Below, in pieces: positions 24,574 to 36,795 of a stretch of DNA of 49,130 nt. Source of the stretch: Saprospiraceae bacterium (GTDB lineage: Bacteria > Bacteroidota > Bacteroidia > Chitinophagales > Saprospiraceae); assembly GCA_013360405.1 (NCBI GenBank), contig JABWBR010000036.1, positions 1 to 49,130 on the forward strand, given 5' to 3'. Both the position numbers and the translations under genes were made by a program. The stretch's first letter is position 1. Every line of letters begins with the position of its first letter. Below the pieces are notes generated by a model. The model saw only the letters and a program-made list of their open reading frames with translations. It did not search any database and was not told where the DNA came from.

Positions 24574-27525
24574 ATGATGCGCCGCTTATCATTAGTCGCT
24601 CTCGCCGTAATCGCATTTTTATTACCCGCCCAAAGCCAATTGCTCGACCACGTACAAGGCGAGGTGCTGGTACAATTCCGCCCGCAGGTCAGCGCGCAAC
24701 AATGGGCCAAAAAATGGCAGTATTTTGAAGGGCGGCCTACCGGCCTCAAGACCCGCAAACTCGTATCGGCGCCTATGCACATCTGGGCGCTCACTTTTGA
24801 CTTTGCCCGCATCCACGAAACCCGGTTTCTGCAGGCTATCCGCCGCGACCGGGAAGTCGTGGAAGCTCAGTTCAACCACTTCGTCACTACCCGCTCTACC
24901 ATACCCGACGACCCCGGCTTCGGCAGCCAGTGGCAATACATCAATACCGGCCAGACCGGCGGACTTCCCGGCGCCGATATCGACATGGACCTGGCCTGGG
25001 ATATTACCACCGGGGGACTTACCGTGCAGGGCGACACTATCGTAGTCTGCGCCCTCGACGACGGCATTGACCTCAACCACGAGGATTTCGGCGACAACCT
25101 CTGGATTAACCACGCCGAAATCCCCGACAATGACATCGACGACGACGGCAACGGCTACGTGGATGACTATCGCGGTTGGAGCACCGTAACCGGCACCGAC
25201 AATATCAGCGGCGGCGGCCACGGCACCCCCGTTGCCGGCATCATGGGCGCCAAAGGCAACAACGGCATAGGTGTGTCGGGCATCAGCTGGAATGTCAAAG
25301 TGATGATTGTCAAAAACAATTTTAATACCGACGAAGCTAAAGTGCTCGAAGCCTACTCCTACCCGCTGGTACAGCGGATGCGATACAACGAAACCAACGG
25401 GGCAGAGGGCGCTTTTGTGGTAGCTACCAACGCTTCCTGGGGCGTCGACCTGGGCGACCCCGAAGACGCGCCTCTCTGGTGCGCCTTTTACGATACCCTC
25501 GGCACGCACGGCATACTAAACTGCGGCGCTACAATCAACGGCAATGTTAACGTGGACATCGAAGGCGACCTGCCCACGGCTTGCCCGAGCGATTATCTCA
25601 TCTCGGTGACCAACATGAACCACAACGACGTGAAGGTCACCTCGGCAGGCTACGGTCTTACCACGATAGACCTGGGCGCCTTTGGCGCTAGTACCTGGAC
25701 TACCGACCTTCCTAACACTTACGGTCCCTTTGGCGGCACCTCGGGCGCTACCCCGCACGTGACGGGTACCGTAGGCCTGCTTTATTCCGCCCCCTGCCCT
25801 TCTTTTATAGCTATCGCAAAAAGCGATCCGGCAGCGGCCGTATTACTCGCCAAACAATACATACTGGAGGGTGCGACCCCCAATGCCAGCCTCGATAGCA
25901 TCACCGTCACCGGCGGCCGCCTCAACGTATTTAACAGCCTCCAACTGCTGATGCAGAATTGCAGCGGCTGTCCGCCGGCTACCAGCGTTAATGCCGTAGA
26001 CATCACCGACGACCGGGCCACGATCTCCTGGGCAGCCACCGACAGCGTAACCCAGGTCGACCTCCTCTGGCGCTTTGCCGACAGCCTCGAATGGGATACC
26101 ATCACCGGCGTCAGTTCGCCCTTCCTGCTCGAAGGTCTGCTCGCCTGTTCCGAATACGAACTGCAAATCACGGCCTATTGCAGCAGCGATACGACTACCC
26201 TTTTCAACAATTATACCTTCAAAACCGACGGTTGTTGCGAATTGCCGCAAGGCTTTGCAGTATCAGAAATCAATGACACTTCGGCTTTGGCAACGTGGGG
26301 CAACGTACTGGCCGCCACCCAATTCGTGCTTCAATTCCGACCTGCGGGCGACTCCACCTGGCAAACGATCGAAGTGGCCGGCAACAGCCTCTCACTCGAT
26401 AGCCTCACCGCCTGTACCGATTACGAAATTGCCCTGTTTACCATTTGCGATACCCTGCAAACCGAACCCACGGCACTCGTCGAATTCCGCACCAGCGGCT
26501 GCGGCGCCTGTACCGACCTCGATTATTGCCCTGCCGATGGGCTCGATGCCGGAGAAGAATGGATAGAAAAAGTCGTTTTTGCAGGCATCGACAATACCAG
26601 CGGAAGCGATGACGGCTACGGCCTCTATAGCGAAATAGCTCCACCTGTGCTTGAATTGGGAGGCAGCTACGATATCAGTCTGAGCCCTGGGTTTTCGGAC
26701 TTCGTTTTCCAGGAATATTTCAAAGTGTGGATCGACTATAACCAAAACGGCGGTTTTGAAAACGACGAGCTCGCCTTCGACCCGGGCGCAAGCTCCAATA
26801 CCACTGTCACGGGGGCTATAGTCGTTCCTCCCGCTTCGCCCCTGGGTTTTACCCGGATGCGCGTGGTGATGAATTTCCAGAACGTGGCAGGCCCTTGTAA
26901 TTTCCCCAATGGTACTTTCGGTGAAGTAGAAGACTACTGCGTAATTATCGTGCCCACCTCCTTCTGCGCATCGCCCGCCAACATAGACACCCTCAACCTG
27001 GATCTCACCAATGCCGAGTTGGGCTGGGATTTGGTGCCGCCGGCAATAAGTTATGTGATTCGCTATCGCAAGGTCGGAGAAGATTTGTGGGAAGAACGCA
27101 CCTCCCTATCCCCCGGTATCGTATTAACCGACCTTGAGCCCTGCCGCGATTACGAAGCGCAAATACAAACCGTCTGCGGATTTAGCCAGAGCGATACGGC
27201 CAGTAATTTTATTTTCCGTACCACTTGCATAACCGATATCGCCCCCGCCCCGCCAAGCGGCTTTCAGTGGCGGGTAATGCCCAACCCGTTTAGCGAGTCG
27301 CTCCGAGTCGAAATAGACGCGCAAGGCAGTGGTGTGTCGTACCAATTCAAACTCGACGTGCTCAATGCCCTGGGCCAGGTGATGACCACCCAAACCATGG
27401 TATACGCCTCGGCGGGCCGGCGCCAACTCGAATTAGCAGAGGTCGACTGGGAACCGGGAATCTATTTCGTGCGCCTGACCAATCAAGACGGCGTAGTGGA
27501 AACCCGAAAAGTAATTAAACAATAA
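24574..27525 (+). CDS. Secreted subtilisin-like (S8) protease with Fn3, GEVED and T9SS domains
   Basis: A 983-residue exported peptidase. A signal peptide (MMRRLSLVALAVIAFLLPAQS) is followed by an inhibitor-like propeptide (~25-105) with QGEVLVQFRPQVS. The S8 catalytic domain (~115-460) has the triad Asp in CALDDGID (~162), His in GGGHGTPVAG (~216) and Ser in GGTSGATPH (~390); the common GTSMA is GTSGA here, as in several T9SS subtilisins. Three fibronectin type III-like repeats follow (about 465-650 and again near 810), a GEVED domain with FKVWIDYNQNGGFENDE and FGEVEDYC sits between them, and the end is a type A sorting domain (VMPNPFSESLRVEI, LNALGQVMT, GIYFVRLTN). It should act outside the cell, degrading protein. 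A near-consensus box (TATCTTTC at 24529) precedes it. Confidence 0.9.
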   Translation: MMRRLSLVALAVIAFLLPAQSQLLDHVQGEVLVQFRPQVSAQQWAKKWQYFEGRPTGLKTRKLVSAPMHIWALTFDFARIHETRFLQAIRRDREVVEAQFNHFVTTRSTIPDDPGFGSQWQYINTGQTGGLPGADIDMDLAWDITTGGLTVQGDTIVVCALDDGIDLNHEDFGDNLWINHAEIPDNDIDDDGNGYVDDYRGWSTVTGTDNISGGGHGTPVAGIMGAKGNNGIGVSGISWNVKVMIVKNNFNTDEAKVLEAYSYPLVQRMRYNETNGAEGAFVVATNASWGVDLGDPEDAPLWCAFYDTLGTHGILNCGATINGNVNVDIEGDLPTACPSDYLISVTNMNHNDVKVTSAGYGLTTIDLGAFGASTWTTDLPNTYGPFGGTSGATPHVTGTVGLLYSAPCPSFIAIAKSDPAAAVLLAKQYILEGATPNASLDSITVTGGRLNVFNSLQLLMQNCSGCPPATSVNAVDITDDRATISWAATDSVTQVDLLWRFADSLEWDTITGVSSPFLLEGLLACSEYELQITAYCSSDTTTLFNNYTFKTDGCCELPQGFAVSEINDTSALATWGNVLAATQFVLQFRPAGDSTWQTIEVAGNSLSLDSLTACTDYEIALFTICDTLQTEPTALVEFRTSGCGACTDLDYCPADGLDAGEEWIEKVVFAGIDNTSGSDDGYGLYSEIAPPVLELGGSYDISLSPGFSDFVFQEYFKVWIDYNQNGGFENDELAFDPGASSNTTVTGAIVVPPASPLGFTRMRVVMNFQNVAGPCNFPNGTFGEVEDYCVIIVPTSFCASPANIDTLNLDLTNAELGWDLVPPAISYVIRYRKVGEDLWEERTSLSPGIVLTDLEPCRDYEAQIQTVCGFSQSDTASNFIFRTTCITDIAPAPPSGFQWRVMPNPFSESLRVEIDAQGSGVSYQFKLDVLNALGQVMTTQTMVYASAGRRQLELAEVDWEPGIYFVRLTNQDGVVETRKVIKQ

Positions 27526-27557
27526 AGGGCGACGGAGTCGGTAAGACTAATTATTGC

Positions 27558-27565
27558 TAATTTTG
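27558..27565 (+). promoter_or_regulatory. Probable -7 box of the SDR gene
   Basis: TAATTTTG matches TAnnTTTG 28 bases before the ATG at 27594. No convincing TTTG lies 18-22 bases upstream. Confidence 0.35.
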
Positions 27566-27593
27566 CAGCCGATATAAACCAAAAATCCGGCCT

Positions 27594-28379
27594 ATGCAAT
27601 GGAGTCTTAGCGGCAAAAACGCCTTAGTGGGCGGTAGCAGTAAAGGAATTGGCAAAGCCACCGCCATAGCGCTGGCAGAAATGGGCGCCAACGTCACGCT
27701 GGTGTCGCGTTCCGCCGATATTATGGCCGACGTAATCAAACAACTACACAAAGGCTCAGGCCAGGATCACGATTTCCTCGTGGCTGATTTTACCGATACG
27801 ACCGACCTGCATATCAAAGTATCAGGGCTTGTATCGGAAAAGCCTATACACATTCTCGTCAATAACACTGCGGGCCCTCCCGCGGGCCCGATTACCGAGG
27901 CGAAGGCCGAATATTTTTTGCAGGCATTTAATAACCACCTCATCTGCAACCACTTGCTTACTCAGGCCGTCGTGCCTGGTATGATCCGCGAAAACTACGG
28001 ACGCATCATCAACATCATCTCTACGTCGGTAAAAGTCCCCCTCGACGGATTGGGCGTGTCGAATACCGTGCGGGGCGCCGTGGCCAGCTGGGCTAAAACC
28101 ATGGCCAACGAGCTGGGCCGCCACCAGATCACCGTCAATAACGTATTGCCGGGTTTGACCCTCACCGACCGCCTGCACGACATCATCGAACGCCAGGCCG
28201 CCGAATCGGGGAAAAGCGTGGAAGAAGTAGGCCGCAATATGCAAAACAGCGTGCCTATGGGGCGTTTTGCCCAGCCCGCTGAAATTGCCGCAGCAGTAGC
28301 CTTCCTGGCATCGCCCGCAGCAGCTTATATCAACGGCGTCAGCTTGCCCGTCGATGGCGGTCGCACGCGGAGTTTGTAA
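27594..28379 (+). CDS. Short-chain dehydrogenase/reductase with altered catalytic residues
   Basis: A 261-residue classical SDR fold protein. The cofactor motif is GGSSKGIG (residues 13-20), the NNAG-like motif is NNTAG (90-94), and the catalytic Ser region is IISTS (141-145). Where YxxxK should be, the sequence is SNTVR (156-160), so both the Tyr and the Lys are replaced by Ser and Arg. The C-terminal GVSLPVDGGRTRSL is typical of 3-oxoacyl-ACP reductase-like proteins. A BKR-like subgroup with the phrase GLGVSNTVRGAVA and variant active sites is common in Bacteroidota, so the change is likely an old family feature and not decay. The reaction is unknown; FabG activity should not be assumed. 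The acyltransferase gene starts 22 bases downstream, suggesting one operon for lipid metabolism. Confidence 0.82.
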   Translation: MQWSLSGKNALVGGSSKGIGKATAIALAEMGANVTLVSRSADIMADVIKQLHKGSGQDHDFLVADFTDTTDLHIKVSGLVSEKPIHILVNNTAGPPAGPITEAKAEYFLQAFNNHLICNHLLTQAVVPGMIRENYGRIINIISTSVKVPLDGLGVSNTVRGAVASWAKTMANELGRHQITVNNVLPGLTLTDRLHDIIERQAAESGKSVEEVGRNMQNSVPMGRFAQPAEIAAAVAFLASPAAAYINGVSLPVDGGRTRSL

Positions 28380-28401
28380 TGTTTTATTAAAAAAATCAAG
28401 C

Positions 28402-29292
28402 ATGAGCAGAATAGTCTTTTATCTGTTTCTCAAACCCATTTCGCTGTTGCCTTACCGGGGCATCTACGCGTTGTCCGATTTGCTTTGCTTTGTATTGTAT
28501 AACATTTTGGGCTACCGCAAAAAGGTGGTAGTTACCAACCTCAAAAATTCCTTTCCCGACAAATCGCCGCAGGAAATCGAAGCCATCGCCCATAAATTTT
28601 ACCACCACTTTTGCGACCTTATCCTGGAGTCGGTGAAAATGTTCAGCATCACCAAAGAAGAAATCAACGAACACTGCCAAATCGTCAATCCGGAAGTTTT
28701 TGAACACTACGCAAAAGAGGGGAGAAGCCTCCTGCTGGTGGCCGGTCATTACAACAACTGGGAATTAGCCGCCGTAGCCTGCGACCTGCAAACGCCGCAT
28801 ACCGCCGTGGGTATTTACAGCCCGTTGGCCAATCCTTATTTTGATAAAAAACTACACACCTCCCGCAGTAAATTCGGCATGGAACTATTGCCCAAAAAGG
28901 AAGTAAAAGCTTTTTTTAAGGCAAATACCCACCGCCTTAATAATTATATGTTCGGCGCCGACCAGTCGCCCTCCAATGCCGCCAATGCCTACTGGACCAC
29001 CTTCCTGCACCAGGATACCGCCGTGGCCTACGGCACAGAGAAATACGCAGTAGAATACAACTACCCCGTTGTTTTCGGGCGTATCAACAAATTGCGCCGG
29101 GGATATTACACCATGGACTTTACCGTGCTCGAAGACCAACCTGCGGGCACTTCTTTTGGCGAAATATCGGAAAAACACACACGGGCCCTCGAACAACAGA
29201 TATTGGCGCAGCCCGAATACTGGCTCTGGACCCACAAGCGCTGGAAGCGCAAGCGCCCGGCAGCTGCGGAAAACCCGACACCTCGTGTATGA
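28402..29292 (+). CDS. LpxL/HtrB-family lysophospholipid (lipid A) acyltransferase
   Basis: A 296-residue inner-membrane-associated acyltransferase that likely adds a secondary acyl chain to lipid A. The ATG at 28402 fits the family start (MSRIVFYLFLKPISLLPYRG); a longer reading from 28354 would overlap the SDR gene. A hydrophobic N-terminal segment is followed by VVTNLKNSFPDKS, and the catalytic dyad HX4E is GHYNNWE (His116, Glu121). Further family features are YSPLANPYFDK and the late PEYWLWTHKRWKRKRP, typical of LpxL. Length is normal. It is 22 bases downstream of the SDR and shares its probable operon. Confidence 0.88.
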   Translation: MSRIVFYLFLKPISLLPYRGIYALSDLLCFVLYNILGYRKKVVVTNLKNSFPDKSPQEIEAIAHKFYHHFCDLILESVKMFSITKEEINEHCQIVNPEVFEHYAKEGRSLLLVAGHYNNWELAAVACDLQTPHTAVGIYSPLANPYFDKKLHTSRSKFGMELLPKKEVKAFFKANTHRLNNYMFGADQSPSNAANAYWTTFLHQDTAVAYGTEKYAVEYNYPVVFGRINKLRRGYYTMDFTVLEDQPAGTSFGEISEKHTRALEQQILAQPEYWLWTHKRWKRKRPAAAENPTPRV

Positions 29293-29678
29293 TTTGGCCA
29301 CCCTGCTGTTGAGCCCGACAGCCCTGGTATCAATGCGTGCCCTCTATCGGCCTATAGCATGAAAACAGGAGCGCGTTAGTCCAAATCGATCCCCTCGAGC
29401 CCCATCATATTTCTCTATCCCTGGGTCAAGCCATCGGGCCTATTGATTACCAACGCGCCCGACGGTTCATCCAGGTCATTTACCACGAAGCAAACGCAAC
29501 GCGAAGGGAGTAATTTTCGCGTTTTGTGTGCCGACGCCGGGATATTTGCTGCACTTAAATGGTAGCCAATATTAAATTTTTGCTGTCGGCATGTAAAAAC
29601 ATCTGGCTTAACATTTCAGCGCTTATCTTAGCACTGGCTAAACCTATTTTTCACACTCACTTAACAATTCGATTAACC
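29293..29678. other. Intergenic region before the TonB-dependent receptor
   Basis: I see no gene, tRNA, known riboswitch or tandem array in these 386 bases. A weak promoter candidate is TTTG at 29545 with AATTTTTG at 29575, one base from the TAnnTTTG consensus but with a 26-base spacer, which is too long to be convincing. Confidence 0.35.
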
Positions 29679-32600
29679 ATGCTAAGATCGCTACTCTACT
29701 AAGTCGCATTAGTTTGTCTGACTACGCTTGCCTCTGCGCAAGTAACCACTTCCTCGCTAACCGGGCAAGTACTTGATGACAAAGGCGCTTCACTGCCGGG
29801 CGCTGCCGTGAAGGCCGTCCACACACCGTCGGGCACCGAATACGGCGTAGTCACCCTGGATGACGGCCGCTACACCCTCGCCAACATGCGCGTGGGCGGG
29901 CCTTACAAAGTAGAGGTATCCTTTTTAGGATTCCAAACGAACACGCTGGATAACATTTTCCTCAAATTGGGGGAAAAGCGATTCCAGGATTTTCAACTCA
30001 TTCCCGCTACTACCGAATTAGAAGCCGTTGAAGTCAAAGCCAGTGCCAACTCGGTGATCAACAGCGACCGCACCGGCGCCGCTACCTATATCAACAGCGA
30101 CCAATTGCGCACCATGCCCACCATTACCCGTTCAACGGCCGACCTCACCCGACTGAACCCTATGTCGGCAGAAGGAGGGTCTTTTGCCGGCCGCAACGAC
30201 CAGTTCAATAACTACTCGCTCGACGGCAGTATCTTCAACAACCCCTTCGGACTTGACGCCGCAACGCCCGGCGGACAAACCGACGCACAACCCGTTTCTC
30301 TCGACGCCATTGACCAGATCAGCGTATCCATTGCTCCCTACGACGTCACACAAGCAGGCTTTACCGGCGCATCAGTGAATGCAGTCACCAAATCGGGTAC
30401 CAACGAATTATCAGGTACCGTCTTCGGCTTTTTCCGCAACAAGGATATGCTTGGCATCAAGGTAGAAGATACCGAAGTAACGCGTGGCGACCTGAGCCAG
30501 CTACAAACCGGCTTTAGCCTGGGCGGACCTATAGTTAAAAACAAACTTTTCTTTTTTGCAAATCTCGAGATCGAACGCCGCTCCGACCTGGGCTCTTATT
30601 TCGTAGCCAACCGCGGCACTACCGGACCCAACGTCTCTCGCGTATCGGCCGCCGACCTCGACATGGTGTCTACGATGCTTCGCGATATCTACGATTACGA
30701 AACCGGCAGCTACGAAAATTACAAACACGATACTGACAACCAGAAAGGCCTCTTAAAACTCGACTGGAATATGAGCAAGGCGCACAAGCTCACCTTCTCG
30801 TTTAACTTCCTCGACGCCTTTAAAGACAAGCCCGCTCACCCCTCGGCAATCGGACGTCGCGGCCCTGATTTTCAGACCCTGCAATTCCAGAATTCGGGTT
30901 ATCGCATCACCAATAAAATATACTCCGGACTGGTCGAAGTTAAGTCGCTCTTCAGCAACAAAATCGCCAATAGATTGCAACTGGGTTACACGGCTTTCCG
31001 GGATTCCCGCGATCCCTTCTCCGCACCGTTCCCCGTGCTCAATATCGGCAAAGACGGCGTGCGCTATATCGTTGCCGGCCACGAGCCTTTCTCGATCCAC
31101 AACATTCTGGATCAAAATGTACTCCAAATTACCGACAACCTCAACCTATACCTCGGCAAACACACCCTTACCATAGGTACCAGCCTCGAGCGTTTCGAAT
31201 TCGACAACTCGTTTAACCTGACGGGTTATGGCAACCGGGTATTTTTCCCCGACGTACCCATCGAAGATTTTGCCACTTTTGTAAATTCTCCTGATTTCGC
31301 AGCAGAAGTCCAGGCCGCCCGCGATGCCGAAACTACAAATAATGCAAACGACACCTGGGCGCTGGCAGAAACCAACCTCGGCCAGTGGGCCTTTTACGCC
31401 CAGGATGAATTCGCCATTTCCGACAAATTGGTGCTTACCCTCGGCATTCGCGCCGATATGCCCCTCTATTTTGATACACAAGATAAAATCGAGGAAAATA
31501 TTAAGCGCAACTGCTGCTACGATCCGACCATTACCTATTACAACGAAGGCGGCGAGCCGGTGCTATTTGACCACACGGTATTACCCAAACAAACGCCGCT
31601 GTTCTCTCCGCGACTGGGCTTTAACTACGACCTCAAGGGCGATCAAAGCATACAGCTCCGAGGCGGTACGGGTTTATTTACCGGGCGTTTTCCGTTTGTA
31701 TGGATCGGCAACCAGGTGGCCAACCCCAACTTTTTCTTCTATTGCGTTACCGAACCCGATTTCAAATTCCCGCAGGTATGGCGTACCAATATCGGCTACG
31801 ACCACAAATTCGGCACGGGATGGACGGCCACTATCGACCTGGTTTACACCAAAGATGTCAATGCTATGATGGTGCGCAACTACGGTCTGCGCCTGCCCGG
31901 CGGTACGCTTAGCGGCGTAGACAACCGTCCGATCTACCGCCTCGAAGACCGCGCACAGGTGTTTGGCGGCGCTACCAACGCTTATGTTTTCTCCAATACA
32001 GATGTAGGCCATACCTTCAACGCCGCATTCCAAATCCAGAAAGAGTTTGCAAAAGACATGCGCGTTTCGCTGGCCTACAACTACCTGGATGCTCAGGATG
32101 CCGCTTCCATCGACGCCGAAATCTCGTCTGACGCCTACGACCGCAACCCGGCAAATATCGACCATTCCAACACGCCGCTACTAGCGCCTTCGCTGTATGG
32201 CAACCGCCACCGCGTAGTGGGCTCGCTCTACAAGCGATTCAGCTATGCCGGCAACTGGGCTACACACGTGGCATTGTTTGCCGAATACGTAAAAGGCGGC
32301 CGTTATAGCTACACGTATTCCGGCGATATCAACAACGACGGTTCCGGGCTTAATGACCTGATCTACATTCCGACTAGCAACGAGTTGGGACAAATGCAAT
32401 TTGCCGGCGATGCCGCCGCCCAGCAGGCCCAGCGCGATGCATTGGAAAATTATATTGCACAAGATGAATATCTGAGTGAAAACAGGGGCGCCTACGCCGA
32501 GAAATACGCTTCGCTGAGCCCCTGGTATTCTCGCTGGGACCTCCGCATTATGCAGGAATACAAGTTTGGCAACGACAATTCGCTGCAACTCAGCATCGAT

Positions 32601-32807
32601 ATTCTCAATGTGGGCAACTTGATCAGCTCATCGTGGGGCGTCCGTCAAATTGCTACCAATACAGGTCTGGTTCAACCCATCGGCGTATCTGTGGCCGGCG
32701 GCGTGCCTACTTACAGCTTCGACACCTCGCAGGAAACGACCTTCTTCAACGACTTTAGCCTCAATTCCCGCTGGCAGGCACAGGTGGGGTTGAGGTATTC
32801 GTTCTAA
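29679..32807 (+). CDS. Oar-like TonB-dependent receptor, stop codon in signal peptide
   Basis: A large outer membrane receptor. The natural start appears to be the ATG at 29679, followed by MLRSLLY, an in-frame TAA (29700-29702), then VALVCLTTLASAQ, which completes a perfect signal peptide. The mature part has a carboxypeptidase-regulatory/CarboxypepD_reg domain (LTGQVLDDKGASLPGA...VSFLGFQT), a plug domain with TRSTADLTRLNP and DGSIFNNPFGLD, and a ~750-residue barrel ending QVGLRYSF. The family is the Oar-like TonB-dependent transporters common in Bacteroidota; the ligand is unknown. Without the first seven codons the earliest usable starts (GTG at 29808) lie after the signal peptide, so such a product would not be exported. 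The ~1000 remaining codons are intact, implying a recent nonsense change, an assembly error, or readthrough/reinitiation. A single C-to-T change (CAA to TAA) would explain it. Confidence 0.85.
29700..29702 (+). other. In-frame TAA within the receptor signal peptide
   Basis: Codon 8 of the frame that starts at 29679. Hydrophobic codons on both sides form one continuous signal peptide, and the frame is otherwise open for more than 1000 codons. Confidence 0.8.
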
Positions 32808-32905
32808 TTAATGTTGGATGTTTAATGTTGGATGTTGGATTATTTTAATTTATAAAAATCTATCATCCATCATCCAACATTAAACATTAAACATCAAACA
32901 TCAAG
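32808..32905. repeat. Self-complementary tandem array between convergent genes
   Basis: The left arm (32808-32839) carries TTAATG, TTGGATG, TTTAATG, TTGGATG and TTGGAT; the right arm (32861-32903) carries the complement (ATCATCCATCATCCAACATT, then AAACATTAAACATCAAACATC). The array fills the entire gap between the receptor and the porin-like gene. Same family as 6492 and 8349. Confidence 0.88.
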
Positions 32906-32907
32906 AA

Positions 32908-33999
32908 TCAGAATCCCACCGCCAGCGCTGCCGTAAAGAAATAATTATTCTGCGTGGGGCCTCCATTTTCCTCTCTGAAGATGGGGTCTGTGCTATTCAT
33001 CGTGCGGGCTTCCAGGCGAAGCATCACGTTATTCACGGGCATAATATCCACATTGGCTGAGAGGCCCAGTGTTTGGAAGCCGTTGGGGGAGCCGGTGGAT
33101 ACGATCACCTCGTTTTCGTCATTGTAGTATTCGGCCCGGGCGGCAATAGCCAGCTTATCGCTGAAGGCGTAGCGGGCAATCACTACCGGGGTCATCCAGT
33201 AGTCGTATTCGCTTTCTTTGGGCCGGGTTTGCTGGGCGCCCAGGTCGAGACCGGCAATGAGACCGAATTTGTCGGTAATTTGGAACATGCCGTACAAGTT
33301 ATGGAATATGCGCCAGCGCTCCTGGTTTTTGCCGGGGAATTCATTGCCGACAAACGAACTCCAGTTGAGCGTAATCTTATCGCTGGGCTTGAAGGTGAGC
33401 TGCGTGCCGAAGGCTGGCGTCTGGTTGCTGTTGATGCGCCGGATGCGCTGCCAGCCGTTGAGCCACAGGCCTGCAATATACCATTTGCCGCTTGCCGAAG
33501 TGTAGCTAAGTCTTGCGCCCGCTTCGTAATACGGCGATGTTTCAGCCGCCAGGCTGCGGGTGAGCGTCCAGCAATCTTTGCCGACCGCGCTTTCAAAACC
33601 GATATGCGAGGGCATAATGCCTGCGTCGAGCCATAGTTCTTTGCTTTTCGACAATTTTACGCCGGCGTTGGCTTCAAAAATGTAACGCAACAGCTCTTGT
33701 TCAGCCGCCAGGTTGTACTGGGCGTAGGTGCCCGCCATCAGGGCTACATTGGCCCTCACCCGGTTGGCCGAGTAAGCTCCTTTGAGGTAGGCCAGGTTAA
33801 TGTTGAATTCGTTGTGGCGGTTGTGGCTGTAAAAAATGCCGGGGCGCTCGTGGTTGGCGGGGTTGCCGGCATCGTAGCTGTAGTAAGCTTCCACATACCC
33901 CGAAAAGGTTAGGGTGGATTCTGTGCCAGAGGATAAGTCTTCCTGGGCGTTTAGTTTTAAAAAACTACAAAGCAGTAAAAAAGGCAGTAGCTTTTTCAT
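32908..33999 (-). CDS. Outer membrane beta-barrel porin, BBP2/OmpL-like
   Basis: A 363-residue outer membrane protein. The signal peptide is MKKLLPFLLLCSFLKLNAQ. The remainder is a continuous barrel resembling putative beta-barrel porin-2 (DUF1597): LTFSGYVEAYYSYDAGNP, FNINLAYLKGAYSANRVRAN, LWLDAGIMPSHIGFESAVG, PYYEAGARLSYTS and the last strand ending FFTAALAVGF. Segments such as PSHIGFES and AEYYNDENEV are typical of the family. A general or specific porin is the likely role; the substrate is unknown. It lies 46 bases after tsaB on the same strand and could be the last gene of the guaB-tsaB transcript, though its product has no evident link to those enzymes. Confidence 0.78.
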   Translation of the reverse strand: MKKLLPFLLLCSFLKLNAQEDLSSGTESTLTFSGYVEAYYSYDAGNPANHERPGIFYSHNRHNEFNINLAYLKGAYSANRVRANVALMAGTYAQYNLAAEQELLRYIFEANAGVKLSKSKELWLDAGIMPSHIGFESAVGKDCWTLTRSLAAETSPYYEAGARLSYTSASGKWYIAGLWLNGWQRIRRINSNQTPAFGTQLTFKPSDKITLNWSSFVGNEFPGKNQERWRIFHNLYGMFQITDKFGLIAGLDLGAQQTRPKESEYDYWMTPVVIARYAFSDKLAIAARAEYYNDENEVIVSTGSPNGFQTLGLSANVDIMPVNNVMLRLEARTMNSTDPIFREENGGPTQNNYFFTAALAVGF

Positions 34000-34045
34000 G
34001 ATTTAACAGGTTTTATGGATCAATTTATTGGATAACTCAGGCTGG

Positions 34046-34741
34046 TCAAAATCCCGTATTTTTTGGCGTAGTAATATTGGGTGGTTTTAAATAAAAAGGT
34101 TCGTAATAAGCCAGGTCGACAAAGGCGCCTTGTATAAATTGTTCAACGGACAAAGGGGACAGGTGTTGCGCCGAGCATTGCAAATCGATAAAAAACACCT
34201 GCGGAGAAACAAATAGCGGCCTGGCTTTGTCTGAGCCGTTGCCGCAACACACCACGGCATAGCCCTTTTGCAGCCATTCATCCAGCCAATTTTCGTGCAA
34301 CACGACCGCGGCCGGCGCCATAAGCTCGCGACCTTCCTCGTCGTATAGCGCTGTATACACCTCCATACGACGGGCGTCGATCATAGGGCAATACAGCGTG
34401 GGCTGGTCAACCGCGATCCGGCGGGCGGCATAGGCCAGCGATTCCAGCGTAGGCACGGCCAGCAGAGGCTTGTCGAGGGCGTAACAGATGCCTTTGGCCG
34501 TGGCCACGCCGATGCGCAGCGAAGTATACGAACCCGGACCGCCGCTCACCGCCACCGCATCGAGATCGCCGAGCCCGTATACCGCCTTGCTCATGCATTG
34601 GTCGATATACGTGGTGAGTTGCGCGGCATGGTCGTTGACGGTCTGCGATTCTACGAGGGCCAGCACCTCTTCGCCGAGGCACAAGGCCACCGAGCACACG
34701 TCGGTAGCGGTTTCTATATTTAATATCAGGGGTTCCGGCAT
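34046..34741 (-). CDS. tsaB: tRNA threonylcarbamoyladenosine biosynthesis protein TsaB
   Basis: The non-catalytic partner of TsaD in the complex that makes N6-threonylcarbamoyl-adenosine at position 37 of ANN-reading tRNAs. A 231-residue ASKHA-fold protein with LNIETATDVCSVAL at the start, the dimerisation segment NDHAAQLTTYIDQ, the diagnostic AVSGGPGSYTSLRIGVATAKG and the following LLAVPTLESLA. The C-terminal half is degenerate, as normal for TsaB. It follows guaB with only nine bases between them, so the two are probably cotranscribed. tsaD and tsaE are not present here. Confidence 0.93.
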   Translation of the reverse strand: MPEPLILNIETATDVCSVALCLGEEVLALVESQTVNDHAAQLTTYIDQCMSKAVYGLGDLDAVAVSGGPGSYTSLRIGVATAKGICYALDKPLLAVPTLESLAYAARRIAVDQPTLYCPMIDARRMEVYTALYDEEGRELMAPAAVVLHENWLDEWLQKGYAVVCCGNGSDKARPLFVSPQVFFIDLQCSAQHLSPLSVEQFIQGAFVDLAYYEPFYLKPPNITTPKNTGF

Positions 34742-34750
34742 AAGGGGGTA

Positions 34751-36779
<2,029 letters not shown>

Positions 36780-36795
36780 CTCCCTATCCTACTAC

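Noticed and set aside
24622-25509. A long minus-strand open frame within the subtilisin gene
   Set aside because: It is the antisense shadow of the catalytic domain and has Gly/Ala/Val-rich composition only.
29293-29678. Cobalamin or other riboswitch before the TonB-dependent receptor
   Set aside because: No B12-box or other conserved aptamer core could be found; Oar-like receptors are seldom under such control.
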